DNA from: RDYZ01 sp964518905
GTDB lineage: Bacteria; Cyanobacteriota; Cyanobacteriia; Cyanobacteriales; Geitlerinemataceae
Length of the DNA: 64,000 nt
Assembly: GCA_964518905.1 (NCBI GenBank)
Contig: CAZFJL010000011.1
Span: 1 to 64,000, forward strand
Reading direction: 5' to 3'
The translations under genes were made by a program, and so were the position numbers. Below the pieces are notes generated by a model. The model was not told the origin of the DNA. It made no database searches and worked only from the letters and a program-made list of their open reading frames with translations. How positions within the stretch are numbered: position 1 is the first letter of the stretch; each line of letters begins with the position of its first letter. Shown piece after piece: positions 1-8,080 of the stretch.

Positions 1-53
1 TGCGGTTTTCAACTTAGACGAGAGTGTCCTAATTTAATCGGCTTCTGCTATAT
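1..53. repeat. Right end of a MITE-like element cut by the window edge
   Basis: The first 53 bases match the right half of the element at 51167-51289: both run from TGCGGTTTTCA through AGAGTGTC(C/T)TAA to GCTATAT. The left half lies outside the window. A third, partial copy is at 13818-13905. No coding capacity. Seen directly by comparing the three copies; its mobile nature is inferred. Confidence 0.55.
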
Positions 54-118
54 CAATTTTTTATCTAACGATCGCTGTATTTTTACCCGGTGCGCTTCGG
101 TGCGTTCCGTCTGTCTGC

Positions 119-1036
119 ATGTTTCCTGCGTTTCTACCCGATACAGTTCAAAACCTAACCGAAGCGACCTCGATCGCCCAGGCTCAAGCGATCGCCGCTG
201 CCGATATCCCGACCGCGATCGCGCCGCAGCCGCTACGTACCACCTACGTCCGCACGGGTCAGGCCGACGCTCAATCCGCGCCGATCCTGCTGATTCACGG
301 GTTTGATAGCTCGGTGTTTGAATATCGCCGCCTTCAGCCGTTGCTGTCGATCGAGCGGGAAACTTACGCGGTGGATTTGCTCGGATTTGGCTTTAGCGAT
401 CGCACGGCGGGCAGCGGATTCACGCCCGACGATATCGATCAGCATTTGTACGACACCTGGCGATCGCTGATCGATCGTCCGGTGGTAATCGTCGGCGCGT
501 CGATGGGCGGCGCGGCGGCGATCCGCTTTGCGCTACGTCACCCGGACGCCGTCGATCGGCTAGTCTTGCTCGACAGTGCGGGCATCGCCAACGGCCCGAT
601 CCTCGGTAAATTTATTTTTCCGCCCTTCGATAAACTCGCCACCGATTTTCTCAAGCGTCCCAACGTTCGTAGCAGTATCGGCGCATCCGCCTATTTCAAC
701 AAACAGCTTAATTCGGACGATGCTCGCTGCTGTGCGGCGCTCCATCTCGAAATGCCCAACTGGCATGAGGCGCTAATTGCCTTTACCAAAAGCGGCGGCT
801 ATCCGTCCGTGCGTAAACAGCTCGGCGAGGTTGCCGTTCCGACGTTAATCCTCTGGGGACGCAACGATAAAATTCTCGGCACAAAAGACGCGCTGGTGTT
901 CGATCGCGATCTGCCCAACAGTCAACTGCACTGGATCGACCAGTGCGGCCACGTCCCCCATCTCGAAGCACCCCAGGCCACCGCAGGCCACATTTTGGCC
1001 TTTGTGCGATCGCAAAATTCGACGATCCCGGCGTAG
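119..1036 (+). CDS. Alpha/beta hydrolase fold protein
   Basis: A 305-residue alpha/beta hydrolase, probably a cytoplasmic esterase or lipase-like enzyme of unknown substrate. The sequence shows the oxyanion-hole HG motif (LLIHGFDSS, about residue 59), the nucleophile elbow GASMGG (about residue 127), a late acid residue in LWGRNDKIL and the catalytic histidine in CGHVPHLE near the C-terminus, so the Ser-Asp-His triad looks complete. Length is normal for the family. The ATG at 119 was chosen because the next methionine lies far inside the fold; no strong ribosome binding site precedes it. The gene stands alone and is followed by a hairpin at 1057-1110, convergent with the nuclease gene on the other strand. 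Family assignment is firm; the substrate cannot be inferred. Confidence 0.88.
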   Translation: MFPAFLPDTVQNLTEATSIAQAQAIAAADIPTAIAPQPLRTTYVRTGQADAQSAPILLIHGFDSSVFEYRRLQPLLSIERETYAVDLLGFGFSDRTAGSGFTPDDIDQHLYDTWRSLIDRPVVIVGASMGGAAAIRFALRHPDAVDRLVLLDSAGIANGPILGKFIFPPFDKLATDFLKRPNVRSSIGASAYFNKQLNSDDARCCAALHLEMPNWHEALIAFTKSGGYPSVRKQLGEVAVPTLILWGRNDKILGTKDALVFDRDLPNSQLHWIDQCGHVPHLEAPQATAGHILAFVRSQNSTIPA

Positions 1037-1056
1037 GCTTGTCCCAGCAAAACGTG

Positions 1057-1110
1057 GGACTTCTCGGGGGGGGGGCGAGAAGTCCGACTTTTTGGAAAAG
1101 TCGGACTTCT
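1057..1110. terminator. Overlapping hairpins with a G10 run between convergent genes
   Basis: Two mutually exclusive stem-loops share one arm. Hairpin 1 pairs 1057-1066 with 1076-1085 around a loop of mostly G (G run 1066-1075). Hairpin 2 pairs 1078-1092 with 1096-1110 (15 perfect pairs, 3-nt loop). It sits between the convergent hydrolase and nuclease genes and could stop transcription from both sides. The AGAAGTCCGA stem recurs at 18636-18668 and 34378-34412. Confidence 0.6.
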
Positions 1111-1140
1111 GAGATGGGCGATTATTTTCGGCCAATACGC

Positions 1141-2736
1141 TTAAATCGCAGTCACTTTCGTCGAAAAATCAGTTGTAAACATCGGATTTTGAACCGTATT
1201 AACCTGCGCGGTCATCGCCGGTAAACGCAAAAACGCCTCTAGCCAAATCTTGAGCTGATGGGTCGCGCGACAATCATCCTCGTTATAGCGGACAATCCAG
1301 TCCAGCCGATCGCGATCCGCCGTCTCCAGCCACTCGTTATACCAGCAAATACACTGCGCCCCATTGGCTCGCGGATCGCACCACTCGAAACCCAGCCACC
1401 GCGCCATCGCCTTCAGCGAATAGCTTTCCACCGGCATCACCACCGTTTTCGTGCCCCACCAATGCAAATCCACACAGCGATCGGTGATCGTCTTCCACTG
1501 CGCTGGCGGCGTCCCGTAGCGCTGCGCTAACCGGGCGATCGTCTTCACCTCGTAATCGCAAAAGTGGTAGATCGGCGCATCGGGACGCGACAGCATAAAC
1601 CCAACAAACTCTTCCCAAATGCGTCCCTCTTCCTCCGGAGTTTCCGCTAAAAAGGCATGAAACTGCTGCTGTCCGGTGCGTCGGTTGACCTCCAACACCC
1701 CGAGCAGAAAATCCACATCGCGATCGGGTTCCGCTTCAATGTCAAAATGCAGCTCGATATCACGATCGGGGAACGCCTCCGCCACCATCAGCGGCAGGAT
1801 TTTTTCGGGCAGTAGATCTACCGATGGATCGGCCAAGGCGTGACGCAGGCGATCGACGTCGCTCACAAGGGAAATCGGCAGCGTCAGCGGAATCGCCAGA
1901 TTGTTGAGATTGGCCTGAGCTTGACGAAAAATTTGCGCGGCATTTTCAGGACCCACGGACAGGACAAGCCGATCGAAGGGCAGATCGAAAATATCCTCGA
2001 TCGTCTGGAGACCGAGGGCGGCGAGCTGGATGAACCGATTCGGCGTCACACCGGGAAGTAGCGATAGATGATGATCGCGTAGCGCGATGCGGTGACAGTC
2101 GGCGTGCCAATGGCAGAGGCTACACTTTTGGCGCGAGAGGAATAAATCCGGCTCGTGGCGATCGTGCAGCATCGCCACACAGCGCGTCAGGATCTCAAAC
2201 ATTTCCGACGTTCGATGCTCGAAGCTCACCGCATGAATCCCGCGATCGCGCAACGCAATCTCCGCCGCATCCGGCCACACGCCCTGCACCCCCGCCAACA
2301 CCAACCCGTGAAACACCGACACGATTTGATAGTCCAGCTTCGGACGTTTACCAAACCGAATATCTTTGCAAATGTAGCTCCAGTCGCCCAACTCCGACGG
2401 CGTTTCGACTCGCACCAACAAATCCGGCGTCGCCACCAGATCCACATCATCCCGCCACGGCGTCATCAGCGCCCCGCGATAGATGCACTCAACCCCCGAT
2501 CGCATCAGATCCAGCGTTTGCGCCGCCCCGTCGCGCCAATTTCCGCGCGTAAACTTAGGCTGGGTGTAGTTGCTATAACTTGCCAGCTCTAGCTCTCGGT
2601 AGGCTTGGCTATCTTCGCGTAACTTGAGTAAAAAATTGTCCGACGGTGCTTTTCGTCGAGCATCGCCGTATGTATCGAGAAATGCGCGGCGGCGACAGCG
2701 CTGAAAGTGAAGCAGTAAATCCGAGCTGATTAACAT
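1141..2736 (-). CDS. TM0106-type RecB-like nuclease with C-terminal RNase H-fold domain
   Basis: A 531-residue predicted nuclease of the RecB-like family often called TM0106. The N-terminal part carries the first cysteine near residue 14 (FQRCRRRAFLD) and a PD-(D/E)XK-like core (VDLVATPDLLVRV, then WSYICKDIRFGK). A cysteine cluster around residue 205 (CSLCHWHADC) resembles the iron-sulfur cluster of AddB/Cas4-type nucleases. From about residue 330 (LHFDIEAEPD) to the end there is an RNase H-like 3'-5' exonuclease domain with acidic motifs, ending in RYNEDDCRAT. The architecture matches known cyanobacterial homologues; the cellular role (DNA repair or RNA processing) is not established. It is monocistronic and convergent with the upstream hydrolase. 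The ATG at 2736 begins directly with the conserved MLISSDLLLHFQRC segment, supporting this start. Confidence 0.85.
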   Translation of the reverse strand: MLISSDLLLHFQRCRRRAFLDTYGDARRKAPSDNFLLKLREDSQAYRELELASYSNYTQPKFTRGNWRDGAAQTLDLMRSGVECIYRGALMTPWRDDVDLVATPDLLVRVETPSELGDWSYICKDIRFGKRPKLDYQIVSVFHGLVLAGVQGVWPDAAEIALRDRGIHAVSFEHRTSEMFEILTRCVAMLHDRHEPDLFLSRQKCSLCHWHADCHRIALRDHHLSLLPGVTPNRFIQLAALGLQTIEDIFDLPFDRLVLSVGPENAAQIFRQAQANLNNLAIPLTLPISLVSDVDRLRHALADPSVDLLPEKILPLMVAEAFPDRDIELHFDIEAEPDRDVDFLLGVLEVNRRTGQQQFHAFLAETPEEEGRIWEEFVGFMLSRPDAPIYHFCDYEVKTIARLAQRYGTPPAQWKTITDRCVDLHWWGTKTVVMPVESYSLKAMARWLGFEWCDPRANGAQCICWYNEWLETADRDRLDWIVRYNEDDCRATHQLKIWLEAFLRLPAMTAQVNTVQNPMFTTDFSTKVTAI

Positions 2737-2832
2737 GAACTCGCGCCGGGAGTCTTACTCGGCTTGTGTTGAACACTGCCTTAGTTCGTATCGTTTGTCA
2801 AGGTTTTGGCGAGCTTGCAACCACCACAAAAC

Positions 2833-2874
2833 AGCCGATCTGACGGCCATTCTGATGACGTCGCCAGATCGGCT
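2833..2874 (-). terminator. Probable terminator of psb30
   Basis: AGCCGATCTG at 2833-2842 pairs perfectly with CAGATCGGCT at 2865-2874, and on the minus strand the stem is followed by a short GTTTTG stretch. It lies about 85 bases after the psb30 stop codon. The loop is long (22 nt) and the T run weak, so this is a moderate call. Confidence 0.5.
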
Positions 2875-2959
2875 ATTGGGTTTCGCTGAGGGAGAACGAT
2901 CACGATCGCCCCACGCCAGGAAACAGAATTATGTGTGTTTGCTGCTTGAAAGAAACGAT

Positions 2960-3091
2960 CTAGAGATCACCACCACGCAGCGCGAGTAGACCCACCACGA
3001 TCGGGCCAGACAGGATGATCAGCCCGACAAAGGTGAGCTGGGCGATCACTTCCCAGTTAACCGAGGAAAGTGTAGATGTTAAAGCTTCCAT
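2960..3091 (-). CDS. psb30: Photosystem II protein Psb30 (Ycf12)
   Basis: A 43-residue single-span membrane protein of the photosystem II core complex, located near the cytochrome b559/PsbJ side. Translation of the minus strand gives an N-terminal MEALTSTLSSVNW, then the family hallmark WEVIAQLT, a hydrophobic helix of about residues 17-38 (FVGLIILSGPIVVGLLAL) and the C-terminal RGGDL. This matches the size and pattern of cyanobacterial Psb30/Ycf12, which end in R(R/G)GNL. A GGAG element lies about 14 nt before the ATG. The gene stands alone between the nuclease gene and the YkgJ-type gene. Recognition is by pattern from memory of the family; no alternative small PSII subunit fits as well. 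Confidence 0.88.
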   Translation of the reverse strand: MEALTSTLSSVNWEVIAQLTFVGLIILSGPIVVGLLALRGGDL

Positions 3092-3304
3092 ATCAATTCA
3101 AATCTCCGAAAACGGTTGCGTTATATCGATCGCAAAGTGCTAATGCCGTTAATCATACTAGCGGCTGTGCCATCGAATGATTTAAGAAAGTTTACAGAAT
3201 GACATGCACGCTCAAATCCTCCAAATCTCGCTTGAAGTTGAAGGATTTACCTTAAAGTAGACAGAACAAAGAACGTGCCTAGCGGGCAACGAGGATTTAG
3301 AGCG

Positions 3305-3694
3305 ATGGCAACGTGGCAATGTGTCAAAAACTGCGGGGCGTGCTGCTACCTCGAACCCAGCGAGCGACCGGATCTGGGGGACTATCTGACACCCGAGGAG
3401 CTAGCGCTATATCTCGGGATGGTGGCCGATGATGGCTGGTGTGTGAATTACGATCGCCAGACGCGCGAGTGCCGGGTCTATGACGATCGACCGGCGTTTT
3501 GTCGGGTCGATGCGGGAGAGTTTGAGATTCGCTACGGGGTCGAAGAAGCGGACTTAAATGAGTTCGCGATCGAGTGCTGCCAGGAGCACATTAACGATAT
3601 TTATGGCGATCGCAGCTTGGAGCTTGTGCGCTTCAACCAAGCGGTCGGGGTGAAAGCCAAGCGAATTATTCGGCGATCGAGCGATCCGACCTAA
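3305..3694 (+). CDS. YkgJ family cysteine cluster protein
   Basis: A 129-residue protein of the zinc- or iron-binding YkgJ/CxxCxxCC family (UPF0153). Conserved cysteines appear as CVKNCGACC near the N-terminus, a single Cys in DDGWCVNYDR, the RECRVYDDRPAFCRVD block typical of the family, and IECCQEH later. The family is widespread in cyanobacteria and probably binds a metal ion; function is unknown. An in-frame GTG at 3275 would add ten residues, but the ATG at 3305 has a GAGG element 8 nt upstream and begins directly at the conserved MATWQCVKNCGACC, so it was chosen. It is likely monocistronic; the next 298 bases hold no gene. Confidence 0.85.
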   Translation: MATWQCVKNCGACCYLEPSERPDLGDYLTPEELALYLGMVADDGWCVNYDRQTRECRVYDDRPAFCRVDAGEFEIRYGVEEADLNEFAIECCQEHINDIYGDRSLELVRFNQAVGVKAKRIIRRSSDPT

Positions 3695-3992
3695 ATTTGT
3701 TAGGACTGCTTATCTCAGGTAGGACTTCTAACTATCCTTGCGCAAGTCTCGCCAGTCTTGTTCCCCTTGATTCCAAGCGATCCCAGGCGATCGCGTCACC
3801 CCGAAGTAACGCACGATCCCCAAACGCAACATGTTGTAACTTTTTACGACAGTCAACCGATCGCCTTTCAGACCGTTGATACACTGAGAGCTAATTACAT
3901 ACAATTTAAATCCTGGATCTACAGTACCGACTCGCGTTTGGTGACGCGGCTACCGTAGTTCTCGCGATCGCAGCAATACCTCAAAAATTCCC
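3695..3992. other. Non-coding upstream region of acsF
   Basis: No protein with family features is visible here. It separates the YkgJ-type gene from acsF and probably contains the acsF promoter and 5' leader. Short open frames inside it have no credible start signals. Confidence 0.5.
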
Positions 3993-5069
3993 ATGGTAGA
4001 TTCCGTCAAAAAACCAGCAATCGATGAGATGCGCCCCGGCGTAAAGTCGCCCGCGAAAGAGACGATTCTCACCCCTCGTTTCTACACCACCGACTTCGAT
4101 GAAATGGCCAAGATGGACATTTCGGTCAACGAAGATGAATTGCGAGCGATTCTCGAAGAATTCCGCGTTGATTACAACCGTCATCACTTTGTACGCGACG
4201 AGCAATTTGATACCACCTGGGATCACATCACCGGTGAAGAACGCGAGCTATTCGTTGAATTCCTAGAGCGTTCCTGTACGGCAGAATTCTCCGGATTCCT
4301 CCTCTACAAAGAACTCGGACGTCGTCTCAAAACTAGCAGCCCTCTGCTCGCTGAGTGCTTTAACCTGATGTGCCGCGACGAAGCTCGCCATGCGGGTTTC
4401 CTCAACAAGGCGATGTCGGACTTTAACCTTCAGCTCGACCTCGGTTTTCTGACCAAAGCGCGTAGCTATACATTCTTCAAGCCGAAGTTCATCTTCTACG
4501 CCACCTACCTCTCCGAGAAAATCGGCTACTGGCGCTACATCACGATTTATCGCCACCTCGAACAGCATCCCGAAAACCGTATCTATCCGCTGTTCAACTT
4601 CTTCGAGAACTGGTGCCAAGACGAAAACCGTCACGGTGACTTCTTCGATGCGATCATGCGGGCGCAACCGCATACGCTCAATAACTTGAAATCTCGCCTC
4701 TGGTGCCGTTTCTTTCTGTTGTCGGTCTTCGCGACGATGTACCTCAACGACCTGCAACGTGCTGATTTCTACGCTGCGCTCGGTCTGAATGCGCGTGAGT
4801 ATGATGTTGAAGTGATCAAGAAAACCAACGAGACGGCTGGTCGTGTATTCCCGATCGTCCTGGATGTCGAAAATCCTAAGTTCTACGGTCGTCTGGATGT
4901 CTGTTTCGCCAATAACAACAAGCTGGCAGAAATCACACAGTCGAACTCAAATGGTTTAGTCAAGCTCTTCAAGAAGCTACCGCTGTATATCTCGAATGCA
5001 GTTGAGCTGATTTCGCTTTACCTGATGAAGCCGATTCGTGTGGAAGCCACCCACGGTACGGCTCGTTAA
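3993..5069 (+). CDS. acsF: Mg-protoporphyrin IX monomethyl ester (oxidative) cyclase AcsF
   Basis: Aerobic cyclase of chlorophyll biosynthesis: it forms the isocyclic E ring of Mg-protoporphyrin IX monomethyl ester to give protochlorophyllide, using O2 and a di-iron centre, at the membrane. The 358-residue length is typical. Two ExxH di-iron motifs are visible, D129-EARH (E130/H133) and D210-ENRH (E211/H214), plus the earlier carboxylate segment EFLERSCTAEFSGFLLYKE. The conserved N-terminus (ETILTPRFYTTDFDEM) supports the ATG at 3993. The gene is alone and ends in a strong bidirectional terminator shared with the Fur-family gene. Codon use is even and typical of a highly expressed gene. Cyanobacteria often carry two isoforms (ChlAI/ChlAII); which one this is cannot be told from the sequence alone. 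Confidence 0.97.
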   Translation: MVDSVKKPAIDEMRPGVKSPAKETILTPRFYTTDFDEMAKMDISVNEDELRAILEEFRVDYNRHHFVRDEQFDTTWDHITGEERELFVEFLERSCTAEFSGFLLYKELGRRLKTSSPLLAECFNLMCRDEARHAGFLNKAMSDFNLQLDLGFLTKARSYTFFKPKFIFYATYLSEKIGYWRYITIYRHLEQHPENRIYPLFNFFENWCQDENRHGDFFDAIMRAQPHTLNNLKSRLWCRFFLLSVFATMYLNDLQRADFYAALGLNAREYDVEVIKKTNETAGRVFPIVLDVENPKFYGRLDVCFANNNKLAEITQSNSNGLVKLFKKLPLYISNAVELISLYLMKPIRVEATHGTAR

Positions 5070-5149
5070 GTCGAGTTCGGTTCCCCATCATGCTTGGGCA
5101 TGTCGCTAGATAACCTGATTATTTGGCGACGTTCTACCATCAAGCACTT

Positions 5150-5187
5150 AAAAAAGCTGCATCAATTAAATTTGGTGCAGCTTTTTT
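5150..5187. terminator. Bidirectional rho-independent terminator, acsF / Fur-family gene
   Basis: AAAAAAGCTGCA at 5150-5161 pairs with TGCAGCTTTTTT at 5176-5187 around a 14-nt loop. With A and T tracts on both sides it reads as a terminator for acsF (plus strand) and for the convergent regulator gene (minus strand). Confidence 0.88.
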
Positions 5188-5203
5188 AATTGATAACCAG
5201 ACT

Positions 5204-5725
5204 TTACGATGACGTGACGGAGAGGGAGGAAGCGGTGGGGATTTGGATCGGTTCGTTCCGGGTGTTTCTGGCAGTTATCGGTTCACCGGTTGTTTTGTGG
5301 TGGCCGTAAAAGTCGATGTGGTAGTCGGCGATCGTCATGCCGGTGTGTTCTTCAATTTTGGCGACGAGTTCAGGCGGTAGCTCGATGTGAATATCGACGA
5401 TTTCGTCCGTATCGAGGCAGGTAATGTGGCTGTGAGAGGTATTGACGTGACCGTAGAGGCGAGCGTCTGCCCGATCGAGACATTCGATAATGCCGTGGCG
5501 AGAGAGTGCCTCTAGATTTTGGTACACCGAGGTATAGCCGATCTCACTCCCCGCATGATCAAGCCGTGTGTAAATTTCCCGAGCACATAGGTGCTCCGAG
5601 GTACTCCAGAGCAGTTCTAATACGGCGGTTCGCTGACGACTGACTCGCATACCAAGGTCTTTACAACGCTCGATCGCCTCTTCAAACGATCGAATAGGGG
5701 AAATGGGTGTGACCTTGTTGTTCAT
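5204..5725 (-). CDS. perR: Fur family transcriptional regulator, PerR/FurC-like
   Basis: A 173-residue metalloregulator of the Fur superfamily. It shows the winged-helix block GMRVSRQRTAVLELLW, the recognition region IGYTSVYQNLEALSRHGI, and the regulatory metal-site segment around HVNTSHSHITCLD. Unlike classical Fur/Zur proteins the two structural CxxC pairs are absent: the first is CLDT and the C-terminal pair is replaced by FYGHHKTTGEP. The overall pattern (IRSFEEAIERCKDLGMRVSRQR, SHSHITCLDT) resembles cyanobacterial FurC/PerR, the peroxide-stress regulator, as I remember it. The protein has an unusual Ser/Thr-rich C-terminal tail. It is convergent with acsF. The Fur family assignment is certain; the PerR subtype is an inference. 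Confidence 0.85.
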   Translation of the reverse strand: MNNKVTPISPIRSFEEAIERCKDLGMRVSRQRTAVLELLWSTSEHLCAREIYTRLDHAGSEIGYTSVYQNLEALSRHGIIECLDRADARLYGHVNTSHSHITCLDTDEIVDIHIELPPELVAKIEEHTGMTIADYHIDFYGHHKTTGEPITARNTRNEPIQIPTASSLSVTSS

Positions 5726-5973
5726 CGGGAGAGCAAAGTTAAATGGAGCGGGCTAACACGGGCTTGATACGGATCAGACAAGTCCTGGCCTGATTTTTGG
5801 CATTTTTCACGACGGAATCGTCACTTTGCGTTGAATTTCGCGCCGTAGTGATAGCCTTTGCGTATTTTATCTCAGGCATTAAAGCTTTGTGGATAGGTGC
5901 GATCGGTCGTTTTGTTGTGCATTTTTAAGTAACGTAACGACCTGTTTTTGTTGGTCGAAATTTCGTGCGTTAT

Positions 5974-6115
5974 TAGACCTCTTGCATGAATCGATTTTGC
6001 TTTGCCCTCACCCCCCAGCCCCCTCTCCCAAGCCGGGAGAAGGGGAGTTAGAAGTCCCTCTTCCAGTTTGGGAGAGGGATTTAGGGTGAGGGTCAAGATT
6101 GGTGCAAGAGGTCTA
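5974..6115. mobile_element. MITE-like element, TAGACCTCTTGCA family (copy 1)
   Basis: A 142-bp element bounded by 13-bp perfect inverted repeats, TAGACCTCTTGCA and TGCAAGAGGTCTA. Because both ends finish in TA, the true ends could be 11 bp flanked by a TA duplication, as in IS630/Tc1-type insertions. The core is built of complementary CCCTCACCC/CCCTCTCCC and GGGAGAGGG/GGGTGAGGG blocks. A second copy lies at 15768-15921, and a related core with different ends at 9691-9833. No transposase is encoded. Confidence 0.75.
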
Positions 6116-6154
6116 TTGAGTCTGTTTTGTGAGTATCTATACTTTCTTTAGCCG

Positions 6155-6226
6155 GTAGGGTGGACACAGCCCATCACGATCAGCTGGTGCATGAGTATTC
6201 GTGATGGTGGGCAATGCCCACCCTAC
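6155..6226. repeat. GTAGGGTGG...CCACCCTAC palindromic repeat (copy 1)
   Basis: A 72-bp inverted repeat that starts GTAGGGTGG and ends TGCCCACCCTAC, with GATCAGC and CGTGATGG in the middle. The copy at 27628-27699 has the same length and nearly the same sequence, and a short partial copy lies at 59642-59662. Each copy sits just beyond the 3' end of a minus-strand gene. No coding capacity. Confidence 0.7.
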
Positions 6227-6259
6227 AAAACTATCTTTTTTTAGGCGTCCGGATTCGGG

Positions 6260-7144
6260 CTACGTTGCAGAATTCGGCGACTCTAATGCGAGAAAGGCTC
6301 GCAAGCCCGCAACCAGACGCGGCGGCCAGCGCCGTATATTTTCAACCCAGTCAAGATCCTGATAGCGCTGATCGAGACCATTGACGGCGACCCAGTTGCT
6401 TTCCGCCTGACCGCGCTGCCCGCTTTGCCAGTAGGCCGCAGTCAGAGCGGCGCGAGCATCAACAAAGCTGGGATATTTCCGCACGAGGCTACGTAGCTCG
6501 CGGATGGCTTGATCGTCGCGACCAAGCTCGTATTTAGCAAAGGCGACATTTAGGCGGGCGAGGGAAAATTTCGGATCGATCGCGAGCGCGTTTTGGTAGT
6601 CCGCAAGGGCGCTCTCCCAGTCCCCCTGGCGTGCCTGGGCGTTGCCACGGTTGTTATAGGCGGCGGGGTCTTGATCGTCGATCGCGATCGCTGCGTTGTA
6701 GTCGGTGATCGCTGCGTCCCAGTTTTGCTGCGCTTCGTAGGCGGCTCCGCGATTGATGTACGGGTCGGTGATATTCGGGGCGAGTTCGATCGATCGCGTA
6801 TAGTCATCGATCGCAGCATCTAGCTGATTCAGACCGATGCGAATATTGCCGCGATTGCTCCAAGCAGCAGCATTTTCGGGCATTTCCTCGATAATTTGGC
6901 TCCAGCCGCGTTCGGCTAGCTCAAAATCGCCGCGTCCTCCGGCAGCCGTGGCCGCACGCGAGACGCTATCGAGCCGATCGAGATCGAGATTGGTCAGGCC
7001 GATCAATGGGTTGGAAAAGGTCGTAACCATTGCTGGCACAGCAAGATCGGCAGAGGCGATCGCTCCATGACCGAGTAGACAACTCATACCGAAGACCACT
7101 ACGAGTAGACAGCGCGTAGCCCAACGAACAATCGAACGCAGCAT
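6260..7144 (-). CDS. Secreted or lumenal TPR repeat protein
   Basis: A 294-residue protein with an N-terminal signal peptide (hydrophobic stretch LLVVVFGMSCLLGHGAIA, likely cut near ASA-DLA) followed by about four to five tetratricopeptide repeats from residue 70 to 240, such as AAWSNRGNIRIGLNQLDAAI and AAYNNRGNAQARQGDW. TPR domains bind other proteins; a thylakoid lumen or periplasmic scaffold is likely, by analogy with similar cyanobacterial proteins. The C-terminal segment (LDWVENIRRWPPRLVAGLRAF) matches the end of cyanobacterial TPR proteins of this size. The ATG at 7144 immediately precedes the signal peptide. It is monocistronic with a 72-bp palindromic repeat just after its stop. No enzymatic motif is visible. 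Confidence 0.82.
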   Translation of the reverse strand: MLRSIVRWATRCLLVVVFGMSCLLGHGAIASADLAVPAMVTTFSNPLIGLTNLDLDRLDSVSRAATAAGGRGDFELAERGWSQIIEEMPENAAAWSNRGNIRIGLNQLDAAIDDYTRSIELAPNITDPYINRGAAYEAQQNWDAAITDYNAAIAIDDQDPAAYNNRGNAQARQGDWESALADYQNALAIDPKFSLARLNVAFAKYELGRDDQAIRELRSLVRKYPSFVDARAALTAAYWQSGQRGQAESNWVAVNGLDQRYQDLDWVENIRRWPPRLVAGLRAFLALESPNSAT

Positions 7145-7326
7145 AATGATTGAGACACAAGGAAACTTTAACTATCTTAAGGATGTTTCACGGGGAACGT
7201 CGGATCGGGGCGATCGCGCGTCGAAATCGCTTACATCTTGAACAAACTGTTCGCATAGTGCTTGCGAATCTGCACTAAATCGTTAACCTTTTAAACTAAG
7301 GTTTACGTAGCGTGAGGAAAGCGCCG

Positions 7327-7740
7327 ATGAACGCTGCCGAACAAGCTCGGGATATCGCCATGGCAACCAAGATTGCCGCGATCGTTAATTTATTTAAGCT
7401 GGAGTTCCCCGATCTTCGGTCTGATCTGAAGCCCTGGACGAATGATCCCGACACCCGAGATCTCGTCGATCCGGACTCGATCGATATTGGATTTCACTTT
7501 CCGGGGCTGAGTCGATCGAGTCAGTGCCGTAGTCTGTTGGTGCAAATCCGCTTTCATGACGATCCGCTAGAACAACAGCGTCGCGCGATCGGTCTTGAGC
7601 TGGCAGGCTATGACCATCGTGGTCAGCAATGGCGACTTTCGACGGTGGAACGCTGGGAATTTCGGGGTAATAGTGAGCCGAAGCCCGAAATACAGGCGAA
7701 GTTCAAACACTGCTGTCGCGAAGTTTTAGGTCTGTTTTAG
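7327..7740 (+). CDS. Conserved cyanobacterial-type hypothetical protein
   Basis: A 137-residue soluble protein without recognised catalytic motifs. An in-frame GTG at 7312 exists, but the ATG at 7327 is preceded by GAGGAAA at a good distance, so the shorter form is preferred. Visible features are an alpha-helical N-terminus (MNAAEQARDIAMATKIAAIV), a segment LFKLEFPDLRSDLKPW, and the pattern SIDIGFHFPG with later LVQIRFHDDP. Codon use and GC content match the surrounding housekeeping genes, so it is probably real. It stands alone between the divergent TPR gene and the patX-like gene. I do not recognise its function. Confidence 0.72.
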   Translation: MNAAEQARDIAMATKIAAIVNLFKLEFPDLRSDLKPWTNDPDTRDLVDPDSIDIGFHFPGLSRSSQCRSLLVQIRFHDDPLEQQRRAIGLELAGYDHRGQQWRLSTVERWEFRGNSEPKPEIQAKFKHCCREVLGLF

Positions 7741-8028
7741 GTTTAGTTTGGTTTGGTTTGGTTTGGGTTTGAGTTGACCTGATTGCAGCAAAAGATCGGG
7801 TGATCATGATGAGTGCGTAGTCTGGGGCGTAGCGGATTACGGGCGTGAGTTGTGACGCGCTTGATCGAGGATCGATTCAGCCAGCGCGATCGTCTCGATC
7901 TATACCAGGTCAAATTTTGCGAGAATTTATCCCCTCATGGATCTGCCATGTGGGGATAGATTTTATTGGAGGGAAGTAAAAAAAAATATGCTGTCATTTT
8001 GATTTTTCCCGGATGGACTCAAGCATCA
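7741..8028. other. Non-coding leader region before the patX-like gene
   Basis: A 288-bp stretch with no supported protein. It opens with tandem TTTGG units (about 7745-7772) and becomes AT-rich near 7970-8010. It most likely holds the promoter and 5' leader of the patX-like gene. No hairpin terminator for the upstream gene was found. Confidence 0.45.
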
Positions 8029-8041
8029 GAGGTACTTAGAA

Positions 8042-8080
8042 ATGAACGCATTAAACGATTTAAATCATGCGCATCTCTAA
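8042..8080 (+). CDS. 12-residue upstream ORF overlapping the patX-like start
   Basis: The reading frame encodes MNALNDLNHAHL and stops at 8078-8080, overlapping the first 14 nt of the patX-like gene in another frame. It has the good ribosome binding site (GAGG at 8029-8032, 9 nt before its ATG), while the patX-like ATG at 8067 has none and is preceded directly by an in-frame stop. This arrangement suggests translational coupling or a regulatory leader peptide. No homology is claimed; it is called from signal placement only. Confidence 0.4.
   Translation: MNALNDLNHAHL

Noticed and set aside
2735..2989. 84-codon plus-strand frame after the nuclease start
   Set aside because: It overlaps the probable psb30 terminator and the end of psb30, has no ribosome binding site and no protein-like pattern.
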